A DNA stretch of 64,000 nt from Mesorhizobium sp. (GTDB taxonomy: Bacteria; Pseudomonadota; Alphaproteobacteria; Rhizobiales; Rhizobiaceae): positions 1 through 64,000 of the forward strand of contig NZ_SUHQ01000007.1 of assembly GCF_004962245.1 (NCBI RefSeq), read 5' to 3'. This document shows positions 47,209 through 55,576 of this stretch, one piece after another (positions within the stretch are counted from its first letter, which is position 1; each line of letters opens with the position of its first letter). The notes under the pieces were generated by a model, which worked only from the letters and a program-made list of their open reading frames with translations, had not been told where the DNA came from and made no database searches. Position numbers and translations under genes: made by a program.

Positions 47209-48522
47209 ATGGCAGACATCCGCAACAATTTCGTCGGTATCAAATCGCCGAATCCATTCTGGCTGGCCTCGGCGCCGCCGACCGACAAGGCCTACAACGT
47301 CATCCGCGCCTTCAAGGCGGGCTGGGGCGGCGTTGTCTGGAAGACGCTCGGCGAGGAGGGGCCGCCGGTGGTCAACGTCAATGGTCCGCGTTACGGCGCG
47401 ATCTGGGGCGCCGATCGCCGCCTGCTCGGCTTGAACAACATCGAACTGATCACCGACCGCGACCTGCAGATCAATCTGCGCGAGATCAAGCAGGTCAAGA
47501 AGGACTGGCCCGACCGCGCGATCGTCGTCTCGCTGATGGTGCCGTGCGAGGAGCATGCGTGGAAGGCGATCCTGCCGGTGGTCGAGGAGACCGGGGCCGA
47601 CGGCATCGAGCTCAATTTCGGCTGCCCGCATGGCATGTCGGAACGCGGCATGGGTGCCGCGGTCGGCCAGGTGCCGGAATACATTGAAATGGTGGTGCGC
47701 TGGTGCAAGGCCAACACTCGCATGCCTGTGATCACCAAGCTGACGCCCAACATCACCGACATACGCAAGCCCGCGCGGGCGGCACACGCAGGCGGAACAG
47801 ATGCAGTGTCGCTGATCAACACCATCAACTCGATCACCGGCGTCAATCTCGACAGTTTCGCACCGGAGCCGACGATCGACGGCAAGGGTTCGCATGGCGG
47901 CTATTGCGGCCCGGCGGTGAAGCCGATCGCGATGAACATGGTGGCCGAGATCGCGCGAGATCCCGAAACGCATGGGCTGCCGATCTCCGGCATCGGCGGC
48001 ATCACCACATGGCGCGACGCCGCCGAATTCATGGCGCTCGGCGCCGGCAATGTGCAGGTGTGCACGGCGGCGATGACCTATGGCTTCAAGATCGTGCAGG
48101 AGATGATCGCCGGCCTGGAAAACTGGATGGACGAGAAGGGCCATGCCTCGCTCGACGATATCGTCGGCCGCGCCACGCCCAACGTCACCGACTGGCAGTA
48201 TCTCAACCTCAACTACGTCGCCAAGGCGCATATCGACCAGGAGGCCTGCATCAAATGCGGCCGCTGCCACATCGCCTGCGAGGACACCTCGCACCAGGCG
48301 ATCACCAGTATGGTCGATGGCGTCAGGCATTTCGAGGTGATCGAGGCGGAATGCGTCGGCTGCAATCTCTGCGTCAATGTCTGCCCGGTCGAGAACTGCA
48401 TCACCATGGAGCCGCTGGCGGCCGGCGTGATGGACCAGCGCACCGGCAAGCCGGTGTCGCCGGTCTATGCCAACTGGACGACGCATCCGAACAACCCGAT
48501 GGCCAAGGTAGCGGCGGAGTAG
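47209..48522 (+). CDS. preA: NAD-dependent dihydropyrimidine dehydrogenase, subunit PreA
   Basis: A 437-residue protein: an FMN-binding dihydroorotate-dehydrogenase-like barrel (LNFGCPHGMSERGMGAA, PVITKLTPNITDI, ISGIGGITTWRDAAEFM) followed by a C-terminal two-[4Fe-4S] ferredoxin domain (CIKCGRCHIACEDT and CVGCNLCVNVCPVENC). It carries the pyrimidine reduction site. The ATG at 47209 is preferred to the one at 47203, since GGGAGG lies 8 bases before it; at 47203 the spacing would be only 2. It is the second gene of the preTA operon and is followed by a strong terminator. Confidence 0.9.
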   Translation: MADIRNNFVGIKSPNPFWLASAPPTDKAYNVIRAFKAGWGGVVWKTLGEEGPPVVNVNGPRYGAIWGADRRLLGLNNIELITDRDLQINLREIKQVKKDWPDRAIVVSLMVPCEEHAWKAILPVVEETGADGIELNFGCPHGMSERGMGAAVGQVPEYIEMVVRWCKANTRMPVITKLTPNITDIRKPARAAHAGGTDAVSLINTINSITGVNLDSFAPEPTIDGKGSHGGYCGPAVKPIAMNMVAEIARDPETHGLPISGIGGITTWRDAAEFMALGAGNVQVCTAAMTYGFKIVQEMIAGLENWMDEKGHASLDDIVGRATPNVTDWQYLNLNYVAKAHIDQEACIKCGRCHIACEDTSHQAITSMVDGVRHFEVIEAECVGCNLCVNVCPVENCITMEPLAAGVMDQRTGKPVSPVYANWTTHPNNPMAKVAAE

Positions 48523-48538
48523 GGGCAGCCCGTTGCGG

Positions 48539-48568
48539 AAAAGCGGCGCCTGCAGGCGTCGCTTTTTT
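48539..48568 (+). terminator. Rho-independent terminator after preA
   Basis: AAAAGCGGCGCC, a TGCA loop, GGCGTCGCTTTTTT: a long GC stem with a T-run on the plus strand, 17 bases after the preA stop. Confidence 0.85.
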
Positions 48569-48582
48569 CAAATGGCTATTGC

Positions 48583-48597
48583 GGATAAAAATTATCC
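48583..48597. promoter_or_regulatory. Inverted repeat upstream of the Rrf2 gene, candidate autoregulatory operator
   Basis: GGATAAAAATTATCC has perfect 6-base arms with a 3-base centre, about 37 bases before the Rrf2 start and just past the preA terminator. A further GATAA and TATATCC follow at 48602-48613. Rrf2 proteins commonly bind AT-rich dyads of this size in their own promoters. Confidence 0.5.
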
Positions 48598-48633
48598 ACG
48601 ATAAACTATATCCATGAATTGGAGATCAGCACG

Positions 48634-49152
48634 ATGAAGCTGGGCGAGGGCGTCGAAGCGGCGATCCACTGCGCCGCCATGCTTGCCGGCGTGGAAGGCG
48701 CGGCGACCATGCCGGGTGCTGCCATGGCGGAAGCGTTCGGCCTGTCGCAGAGCTATCTCCTCAAGCATCTCAACGCGCTGACGGCGTCGGGCGTCCTGGA
48801 GTCGGTGCCGGGGCCATCGGGCGGTTACCGGCTGGCGCGGCCGGCGGAGCGCATAACATTGCTCGACATCGTGCTCGCCGTCGAGGGGCGAGAGCCGGCC
48901 TTTCGCTGCGGCGAGATCCGTCAGCGCGGCCCGGCCAGGCTCGATGCTTCCGCCTATGTCAAGCCCTGCGGCATCAACGTCGCGATGCTGAAGGCCGAGC
49001 GCGCCTATCGCGCCGCTCTTGCCGAGGTGCGGCTGTCCGACATCGTGGCGGACTATATCAGCGATGCCGATCCCCGTTCAGTCGCCGCGAACTGCGCCTT
49101 TGTCGAGCGCCATCAGCGACCGCAGAAATCGAGCTCAACCAAGCAAGCGTGA
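48634..49152 (+). CDS. Rrf2-family transcriptional regulator
   Basis: A 172-residue Rrf2 protein: N-terminal helices LGEGVEAAIHCAAMLAGV, recognition part LSQSYLLKHLNALTASGVL and wing PGPSGGYRLARPAERITLLDIV. Cys at FRCGE and KPCGIN could sense redox or a cluster, but the spacing is not that of IscR. The ATG at 48634 (GGAG 9 bases upstream) is preferred to TTG at 48619. It starts a three-gene run with an AhpD-like and a DoxX-like gene, the familiar Rrf2-controlled redox-stress layout. Confidence 0.85.
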   Translation: MKLGEGVEAAIHCAAMLAGVEGAATMPGAAMAEAFGLSQSYLLKHLNALTASGVLESVPGPSGGYRLARPAERITLLDIVLAVEGREPAFRCGEIRQRGPARLDASAYVKPCGINVAMLKAERAYRAALAEVRLSDIVADYISDADPRSVAANCAFVERHQRPQKSSSTKQA

Positions 49153-49164
49153 AAGGTGAAGACG

Positions 49165-49623
49165 ATGAAACAGAGGCTGCAATTCTTCGGCGCGGCGCCG
49201 GAAATCATGAAAGCGGTATCGGCGCTCAACAAGGCGGTCGATGAATGCGGGCTCGAGGAAAGCCTCCTGCACCTGATCAAATTGCGGGCGTCGCAGATCA
49301 ATGGCTGTTCGTATTGCGTCGAGATGCACAGCCGCGAGGCGCGCCGTGATGGCGAGACCGAACAGCGGCTCTATCTCGTCTCCGCCTGGAAGGAATCGCC
49401 GCTGTTTTCCGAGCGCGAACGCGCTGCCTTCGCCTGGACCGAAACGGTGACGAAGATCGCGGACAGCGGCGTGTCGGATGATCTTTACGCAAAAACGCTG
49501 GAACACTTTTCGGAAGAGGAACTGGCCAAGCTGACGGTGGCGATCGGCATGATCAACACCTGGAACCGGCTTTGCGTTTCCTTCCACGCCGTGCATCCGA
49601 TGCCGGCGGCCAAGGCTGCTTGA
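49165..49623 (+). CDS. AhpD/carboxymuconolactone-decarboxylase-family protein
   Basis: A 152-residue all-helical protein with the AhpD active-site pattern CSYCVEMHSREAR (Cys48, Cys51, His55), the thiol pair that reduces peroxide-linked partners in alkylhydroperoxidase D. The ATG at 49165 is chosen with AAGGTGAA upstream, 12 bases after the Rrf2 stop. It is likely an antioxidant enzyme controlled by the upstream regulator. Peroxidase activity is inferred from the motif. Confidence 0.85.
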   Translation: MKQRLQFFGAAPEIMKAVSALNKAVDECGLEESLLHLIKLRASQINGCSYCVEMHSREARRDGETEQRLYLVSAWKESPLFSERERAAFAWTETVTKIADSGVSDDLYAKTLEHFSEEELAKLTVAIGMINTWNRLCVSFHAVHPMPAAKAA

Positions 49624-49684
49624 TGGATCGAACCGGGCACGCGGGCTCAGGTCCGCGCGCCCTTTTGGGTGGGAGATCAAGAAC

Positions 49685-50062
49685 ATGTTTTCGAATCTTG
49701 AGAATGAGATTCTGTTTGCCGCCCGCCTGCTGCTTGGCGGCGCCTTTGTCTTTGCCGGCCTGCGCAACATTCAGAACCAGGCCTTCCTGACCCAGTTGAT
49801 GGCGACGCGCGGCGTGCCGCAGGCACGGCTGGCGCTGTGGGCCGGCATCATCGTGCAGATCGTCGCTGGAGGGCTGGTGATTGCAGGCATCTGGACTGCT
49901 TTTGCAGCCGCATGTCTGATCCTCTTCCTGCTGGTCGCGACACCGATGTTCGATAATTTCTGGGATCATCAGGGTCCGGAGCGTGCCGCCCGCATCAACG
50001 GTTTTATCGCCAATGTCGCGCTGACGGGCGGGTTCCTGGCGCTGATGGCGCAGCCACTTTGA
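49685..50062 (+). CDS. DoxX-family membrane protein
   Basis: A 125-residue protein with four hydrophobic helices. Family blocks AARLLLGGAFVFAGLRNIQN and LALWAGIIVQIVAGGLVIAG are at residues about 12-70, and FDNFWDHQGPER fits the DoxX (YphA/YqjF-like) group. It follows the AhpD gene by 61 bases and probably shares its transcript. The three-gene set Rrf2-AhpD-DoxX sits between preTA and rutR. Confidence 0.82.
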   Translation: MFSNLENEILFAARLLLGGAFVFAGLRNIQNQAFLTQLMATRGVPQARLALWAGIIVQIVAGGLVIAGIWTAFAAACLILFLLVATPMFDNFWDHQGPERAARINGFIANVALTGGFLALMAQPL

Positions 50063-50121
50063 CAGTTGCCGGACCTCGCGGAGGTAGTTGCGGTGACCTT
50101 CTTGGTCGGTGGAGCGGCAGA

Positions 50122-50763
50122 TCAGCCCTTCGGCTTCAGCCCGTCGATGAACAGCTGCTCGAGAAATCTTGCCGCATCCTCGAAGCGGCCGTCGCCGCCG
50201 CGGTTGGGCCCGAGCACGGCGCGGACCTGAACGTCGAAATCGGCATAGTGCTGCGTCGTCGCCCAGATCGAGAAGATCAGGTGCCAGGGATCGGTGCGAG
50301 CGATCTTGCCGGTGCGCATCCAGCCTTTGATGACGGCGGCCTTCTCGTCGACCAGTGTCTTCAGTTCGCCTTCCAGCATGGGCATGATGCGCGGTGCGCC
50401 TTGCAGGATTTCGTTGGCGAACAGGCGGCTCTCGCGTGGGAAATCGCGCGCCATTTCAAGCTTTCGCCTGATGTAGCTGCGCAGTTCGGTCAGGGGATCG
50501 CCGATGTCGTCGAGTTCGCGCAGCGGCGCCAGCCAGGTGTCCAGAAGCCGCTGCATCAGCGTCTCGTGGATGTCCTCCTTGCGCCGAAAATAGTAGAGCA
50601 GATTCGGCTTCGACATCCCGGCGGCTTCGGCGATCTGGTCGATGGTCGAGCCGCGAAAGCCGTTGGTGGAGAAGACCTCTAGCGCTGCCTCCAGGATGAG
50701 CTCGCGCTTTTCCTGCTGGATGCGGGTGCGGCGAGGAGTTGCTGTGTCCATGTCTGTCGTCAT
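50122..50763 (-). CDS. rutR: TetR-family regulator of pyrimidine catabolism (RutR-like)
   Basis: A 213-residue TetR protein. The helix-turn-helix is at residues about 32-55 (GSTIDQIAEAAGMSKPNLLYYF), the RutR form of the recognition helix. The ligand domain contains YCDC/RutR-type blocks (PLRELDDIGDPLTELRSYI, FPRESRLFANEILQGAP, IFSIWATTQHYADFDVQV). E. coli RutR binds uracil and releases TTGACCA-type boxes. It is divergent from the transaminase-pydC-hydA operon, with a good RutR box in the shared region. Confidence 0.87.
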   Translation of the reverse strand: MTTDMDTATPRRTRIQQEKRELILEAALEVFSTNGFRGSTIDQIAEAAGMSKPNLLYYFRRKEDIHETLMQRLLDTWLAPLRELDDIGDPLTELRSYIRRKLEMARDFPRESRLFANEILQGAPRIMPMLEGELKTLVDEKAAVIKGWMRTGKIARTDPWHLIFSIWATTQHYADFDVQVRAVLGPNRGGDGRFEDAARFLEQLFIDGLKPKG

Positions 50764-50790
50764 CCCTGCAGGACATTGCCGCGAGGGTCA

Positions 50791-50828
50791 TCTGGACCAA
50801 TTCTCTGGACCAGTTTTTCTCTGGTCTG
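50791..50828. promoter_or_regulatory. Cluster of TGGACCA-type repeats before rutR
   Basis: TCTGGACCA at 50791-50799 recurs at 50804-50812 (13-base period), and CTGGTCT follows at 50821-50827. CTGGACCAG is itself a near-dyad. The cluster lies about 30-65 bases before the rutR start and shares the GACCA core with RutR half sites, so it could be an autoregulatory site. Spacing is not canonical. Confidence 0.35.
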
Positions 50829-50896
50829 TGGAGCGCGCCTCAGCTGCCGCATTTCCGCTAGTAATCCCTTGACCGCCGACAGGGCGGTGCTAACGT

Positions 50897-50912
50897 TTGT
50901 CCAATCGGTCAA
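50897..50912. promoter_or_regulatory. Candidate RutR box upstream of the pyrimidine catabolic operon
   Basis: TTGTCCAATCGGTCAA matches the RutR consensus TTGACCAnnTGGTCAA at 12 of 14 defined positions. It lies about 95 bases before the transaminase start, in the divergent region shared with rutR. Confidence 0.65.
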
Positions 50913-51005
50913 AAATTGCGTAGCACGAAAACGTCGCGAAGACCAAGCATTGGGAAGACCAAGCGTTAGCCGCACCGAAACAGCTTACAAGGGGAAGTCT
51001 TGGTC

Positions 51006-52334
51006 ATGTCCAACCGGCTGAAAGTCACGCCGAACGATCTCAGCGCATTCTGGATGCCGTTCACGGCAAACCGGCAATTCAAACAGGCGCCTCGCATGAT
51101 GGTGTCCGCCAAGGACATGCATTACACGGCGAGCGACGGGCGCAAGGTTCTCGACGGCACCGCCGGCCTGTGGTGCGTCAATGCCGGCCACTGCCGGCCG
51201 AAGATCACCGAGGCGATCCAGAGCCAAGCCGCCGAACTCGATTATGCACCAGCGTTCCAGATGGGCCATCCGATCGTGTTCGAACTGGCGAACCGTCTGG
51301 TCGACATCGCGCCGAAGGGCATGGACCATGTGTTTTTCACCAATTCCGGCTCGGAATCGGTCGAGACCGCGCTGAAGATGGCGATCGCCTATCATCGCGC
51401 CAAAGGCGAGGGCTCGCGCACCCGCCTCATCGGCCGCGAGCGCGGCTATCACGGCGTCAATTTCGGCGGCATCTCGGTCGGCGGCATCGTCACCAACCGC
51501 AAGATGTTCGGCACGCTGCTCGGCGGCGTCGACCACATGCCGCACACGCATCTGCCCGAGAAGAATTCGTTCACCAAGGGCGTGCCCGAGCATGGCGCGG
51601 AACTGGCCAACGAGCTGGAGCGCATCGTCGCGCTGCATGACGCCTCGACCATCGCCGCCGTCATCGTCGAGCCGGTGGCCGGGTCCACCGGCGTCATCCT
51701 GCCGCCGAAGGGCTATCTGCAAAAGCTGCGCGAGATCTGCACCAAGCACGGCATCCTTCTGATCTTCGACGAGGTCATCACCGGCTTTGGTCGCCTTGGC
51801 ACGCCGTTTGCCGCCGACTACTTCGGCGTCACGCCTGACATCATGACCACCGCAAAGGGTGTCTCCAACGGCGTCATCCCGATGGGCGCGGTGTTCGTCA
51901 AGAAGGAAATCCACGACGCCTTCATGACCGGCCCCGAGCATATGATCGAGTTCTTCCACGGTTACACCTATTCGGGCAATCCGATTGCCTGCGCCGCAGC
52001 CTTGGGCACGCTCGACACCTACAAGGAAGAGGGCCTGCTGACCCGTGGCGAGGAACTGGCGCCGTATTGGGAAGACGCGCTGCATTCGCTGAAGGGCGAG
52101 CCGAACGTCATCGATATCAGAAACATCGGCCTGATCGGCGCGATCGAGCTGGCGCCGATCCCCGGCAGTCCGACCAAGCGTGCCTTCTCGGCCTTCGTCA
52201 AGGCGTTCGAGCGCGGCGCCCTGATCCGCACCACCGGCGACATCATCGCGCTGTCGCCGCCGCTGATCATCACCAAGGGCCAGATCAACGAATTGATCGA
52301 CCATGTGCGTGAAGTGCTGAGGGCGGTGGACTAG
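51006..52334 (+). CDS. Beta-alanine (omega-amino acid)-pyruvate transaminase
   Basis: A 442-residue class-III PLP aminotransferase. Markers are FTNSGSESVETALKMAIAYHR (cofactor phosphate site), LIFDEVITGFGRLG, and the PLP lysine at about 284 in TTAKGVSNG. In this operon the substrate is most likely beta-alanine from the reductive pyrimidine pathway, giving malonate semialdehyde. ATG 51006 with GGGGAA upstream is chosen. It is the first gene after the RutR-like box and is followed by beta-ureidopropionase. Confidence 0.88.
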   Translation: MSNRLKVTPNDLSAFWMPFTANRQFKQAPRMMVSAKDMHYTASDGRKVLDGTAGLWCVNAGHCRPKITEAIQSQAAELDYAPAFQMGHPIVFELANRLVDIAPKGMDHVFFTNSGSESVETALKMAIAYHRAKGEGSRTRLIGRERGYHGVNFGGISVGGIVTNRKMFGTLLGGVDHMPHTHLPEKNSFTKGVPEHGAELANELERIVALHDASTIAAVIVEPVAGSTGVILPPKGYLQKLREICTKHGILLIFDEVITGFGRLGTPFAADYFGVTPDIMTTAKGVSNGVIPMGAVFVKKEIHDAFMTGPEHMIEFFHGYTYSGNPIACAAALGTLDTYKEEGLLTRGEELAPYWEDALHSLKGEPNVIDIRNIGLIGAIELAPIPGSPTKRAFSAFVKAFERGALIRTTGDIIALSPPLIITKGQINELIDHVREVLRAVD

Positions 52335-52403
52335 ATACTCCACAACGTATAGGGCGGCGACGGGAACCGTCGCCCAATATGTGAATAAATGAGAGGAACT
52401 TGA

Positions 52404-53654
52404 ATGGCCGCTCCCGGCGAGAATCTGCGAATCAATTCAGACCGTTTGTGGGATTCGATAATGGAGATGGCGAAGATCGGCCCCGGCATTGCCGGCGGCA
52501 ACAATCGCCAGACCGTGACCGACGAGGACGGCGAGGGGCGGCATCTGTTCAAGCGCTGGTGCGACGCGGCCGGGCTCGACATGGGCGTCGACGAGATGGG
52601 CACGATGTTTGCCCGCCGCGAAGGCACCGACCCCGATCTGCCGCCGGTCTATGTCGGCAGCCATCTCGACACCCAGCCGACCGGCGGCAAGTATGACGGC
52701 GTGCTCGGTGTGCTCGGCGGCCTGGAAGTCGTGCGCTCGCTCAACGATCTCGGCATCAAGACCAAGCATCCGATCGTCGTCACCAACTGGACCAACGAGG
52801 AAGGCGCGCGTTTTGCGCCGGCAATGATGGCGTCCGGCGTCTTCGCCGGCGTGCTCGACCAGGCCGACGTCTATTCGCACGTCGACAAGGACGGCAAGAA
52901 ATTTGGCGAAGAGCTCGAACGCATCGGCTGGAAGGGTTCGGAGAAGGTCGGCGATCGCAAGATCCACGCGTTCTTCGAGCTGCACATCGAGCAAGGGCCG
53001 ATCCTCGAGGACGAGGGCATCGACATCGGCGTCGTCACCCATGGCCAGGGGCTGAAATGGCTGCAGGTGACGCTGACCGGCAAGGAGGCGCATACCGGCT
53101 CGACACCCATGCCGAAGCGCCGCAATGCCGGGCTAGGCATGGCGCGGGTGATCGAGCTGGTGCACGAGATCGCCATGGACTACCAGCCGGACGCCGTCGG
53201 CGCAGTCGGCCATATGGAGGTCTATCCGAACTCGCGCAACATCATCGCCGGCCGCACCGTTTTCACCATCGACATCCGCTCGCCGGAGAAGGAAGTGCTG
53301 GATGCCATGGATGGCCGCATCCGCGAAGGCATCGACACAATCTGCGAGGCGCTCGACATCAAATATCAAATCGAGCAGGTCGGCCATTTCGATCCAGTGA
53401 CCTTCGATGCGGGCTGCGTCAAGGCTGTGCGGGATGCGGCAGAGCGCCTGGGTTATTCGCACCGCAACATCGTTTCCGGCGCCGGCCATGACGCCTGCTG
53501 GATCAACCGCGTTGCGCCCACCGCAATGGTGATGTGCCCCTGCGTCGACGGACTATCGCACAACGAGGCCGAAGAAATCTCCAAGGAATGGGCGGCCGCC
53601 GGCGCCGACGTACTGTTCCACGCGGTGGTCGAGACGGCGGAGATCGTAGGGTGA
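52404..53654 (+). CDS. pydC: Beta-ureidopropionase (N-carbamoyl-beta-alanine amidohydrolase, M20 family)
   Basis: A 416-residue zinc hydrolase of the hydantoinase/carbamoylase branch. Metal ligands are seen in VGSHLDTQPTGGKYDGVLG (His, Asp) and TNEEGARFAPAMM (Glu). HIEQGP (His) and the C-terminal SGAGHDACW and DGLSHNEAE blocks complete the site. It hydrolyses N-carbamoyl-beta-alanine to beta-alanine, CO2 and ammonia in the cytoplasm. GAGAGG precedes the ATG. Its stop codon overlaps the GTG of the next small gene. Confidence 0.9.
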   Translation: MAAPGENLRINSDRLWDSIMEMAKIGPGIAGGNNRQTVTDEDGEGRHLFKRWCDAAGLDMGVDEMGTMFARREGTDPDLPPVYVGSHLDTQPTGGKYDGVLGVLGGLEVVRSLNDLGIKTKHPIVVTNWTNEEGARFAPAMMASGVFAGVLDQADVYSHVDKDGKKFGEELERIGWKGSEKVGDRKIHAFFELHIEQGPILEDEGIDIGVVTHGQGLKWLQVTLTGKEAHTGSTPMPKRRNAGLGMARVIELVHEIAMDYQPDAVGAVGHMEVYPNSRNIIAGRTVFTIDIRSPEKEVLDAMDGRIREGIDTICEALDIKYQIEQVGHFDPVTFDAGCVKAVRDAAERLGYSHRNIVSGAGHDACWINRVAPTAMVMCPCVDGLSHNEAEEISKEWAAAGADVLFHAVVETAEIVG

Positions 53655-54091
53655 AGCCGCGACGCAATCTCGACGAGGACCGAACGCTCAACGTGCTGTT
53701 GGGCTGGAAGGCAGATCCGCCCCCGTATCCAACATCTCTTGTCGAACAGGCCAACATCGCCTTGGCAACGCCGCTGCGGGACCTCTCCAGAGAGCAAGTA
53801 AGGCTCCTGATCAGCCAGGGGTTCGGATTGGAATATGTGGTCCCGAAAGCAATCTCCATCCTGATTGAGAACCCGCTGATTGGGGTGACATTCTACGACG
53901 GCGATCTGCTCATGAGCTGCCTCAAGATTCCACAGCAATTCTGGATGGAGAACCAGCATCTGTGGATGGAGTTTGATGCGATTTTGCGGTCGCTTGATCA
54001 AACCGTCTCAGACATTGGCAAGCACCGACCACAATTTGAGTCCGCCTGGGAGGCTTGGAACAGTCAGGACGCGAGGTCGAAGAAAGCCTAG
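53651..54091 (+). CDS. CdiI-like contact-dependent inhibition immunity protein
   Basis: A 146-residue soluble protein unrelated to pyrimidine metabolism. The blocks PLRDLSREQVRLLISQGFGL (residues 41-60), YVVPKAISILIENPLI and the acidic FYDGDLLMSCLKIPQQFW (81-98) fit the family of CDI immunity proteins (CdiI_3 type), which bind and neutralise the toxic tail of a matched CdiA. The GTG at 53651 overlaps the pydC stop (GTGA), so translation is coupled. By eye its GC and codon use are lower than its neighbours, suggesting transfer. No cdiA/cdiB or toxin gene is in the window. The family call is from pattern memory only. Confidence 0.6.
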   Translation: MKPRRNLDEDRTLNVLLGWKADPPPYPTSLVEQANIALATPLRDLSREQVRLLISQGFGLEYVVPKAISILIENPLIGVTFYDGDLLMSCLKIPQQFWMENQHLWMEFDAILRSLDQTVSDIGKHRPQFESAWEAWNSQDARSKKA

Positions 54092-54124
54092 GCCTGCCAG
54101 CGCGAAAATAGGGGAACAACAAAA

Positions 54125-55576
54125 ATGACCAAAGTCATCAGAAACGGCACCATCGTCACCGCCGACCGCACGTGGAAGGCCGACGTGCTGATGCAGCACG
54201 GCAAGATCGTCGCCATCGGCTCCAACCTGCATGGCGACCACGAGTTCGACGCCACCGGCTGCTATGTGATGCCGGGCGGTATCGATCCGCACACCCATCT
54301 CGAAATGCCGTTCATGGGCACCTATTCGGCCGACGATTTCGAGAGCGGTACGCGCGCCGCCCTTGCCGGCGGCACGACGATGGTTGTCGATTTCTGCCTG
54401 CCGGCGCCGCAGCAGTCGCTGCTCGAAGCCTTGCAGATGTGGGACAACAAGACCTCGAAGGCGTCCTGCGACTATTCCTTCCACATGGCGATCACCTGGT
54501 GGGGCAAGCAGGTGTTCGACGAGATGGCCACCGTCGTCGACAAGGGCATCACCTCATTCAAGCACTTCATGGCCTACAAGGGCGCGCTGATGGTCGACGA
54601 CGACGAGATGTATGCGTCGTTCCAGCGCTGCGCCGATCTCGGCGCGCTGCCGCTGGTCCATGCCGAGAATGGCGACGTGGTTGCCGGACTGTCGCAGAAG
54701 CTGCTGGCCGCCGGCAATAACGGCCCCGAAGGGCACGCCTATTCACGCCCGCCGGAAGTGGAAGGCGAGGCGACCAACCGCGCCATCATGATCGCCGACA
54801 TGGCCGGCGTGCCGCTCTATGTCGTCCATGTCTCCTGCGAGCAGGCCCACGAAGCCATCCGCCGGGCGCGCCAGAAAGGCATGCGCGTCTTCGGCGAGCC
54901 GCTGATCCAGCATCTGACGCTCGACGAGAGCGAGTATTTCAACAAGGACTGGGACCATGCGGCGCGGCGCGTTATGAGCCCGCCCTTCCGCAACAAATTG
55001 CATCAGGATTCGCTGTGGGCCGGCCTGCAGGCCGGATCGCTGCAAGTGGTGGCGACCGACCATTGTGCCTTCACCACCAAACAGAAGCGCAACGGCGTCG
55101 GCGACTTCACCAAGATCCCGAACGGCACCGGCGGGCTCGAGGACCGCTTGCCGATGCTGTGGACGACCGGCGTCAATACCGGCCGGCTGACGATGAACGA
55201 GTTCGTCGCGGTGACCTCGACCAACATCGCGAAAATCCTCAACATGTATCCGAAGAAGGGCGCCATCGTCGAAGGTGCGGACGCCGACCTCCTCGTCTGG
55301 GACCCGAAGCGCAAGAAGAAGATCACGGCCAAGAAGCAGCAATCGGTGATCGACTACAATGTCTTCGAGGGCTTCGAGGTGACCGGCCTGCCGCGCTTCG
55401 TGTTCTCGCGCGGCGAACTGTCGATCGAGGAAAGCGAAGTCAAGGCGAAGCCCGGCCATGGTGAGTTCGTCGGTCGTGAGCCGAATGCCGCGGTTAACCG
55501 GGCGCTGTCGACCTGGAAGGAAATTTCCGCGCCGCGCAAGGTGGAACGCACAGGCATTCCGGCGACCGGGGTGTGA
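54125..55576 (+). CDS. hydA: Dihydropyrimidinase
   Basis: A 483-residue cyclic amidohydrolase that opens 5,6-dihydrouracil or dihydrothymine to the N-carbamoyl amino acid. The binuclear zinc site is readable: DPHTHLE (His56, His58), the carbamylated Lys at about 152 (FMAYKG), LVHAENGD and YVVHVS (His), and ATDHCAF (Asp). The length fits the family (about 460-490). It follows the CdiI-like gene by 33 bases and overlaps a small exported-protein gene. Confidence 0.92.
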   Translation: MTKVIRNGTIVTADRTWKADVLMQHGKIVAIGSNLHGDHEFDATGCYVMPGGIDPHTHLEMPFMGTYSADDFESGTRAALAGGTTMVVDFCLPAPQQSLLEALQMWDNKTSKASCDYSFHMAITWWGKQVFDEMATVVDKGITSFKHFMAYKGALMVDDDEMYASFQRCADLGALPLVHAENGDVVAGLSQKLLAAGNNGPEGHAYSRPPEVEGEATNRAIMIADMAGVPLYVVHVSCEQAHEAIRRARQKGMRVFGEPLIQHLTLDESEYFNKDWDHAARRVMSPPFRNKLHQDSLWAGLQAGSLQVVATDHCAFTTKQKRNGVGDFTKIPNGTGGLEDRLPMLWTTGVNTGRLTMNEFVAVTSTNIAKILNMYPKKGAIVEGADADLLVWDPKRKKKITAKKQQSVIDYNVFEGFEVTGLPRFVFSRGELSIEESEVKAKPGHGEFVGREPNAAVNRALSTWKEISAPRKVERTGIPATGV

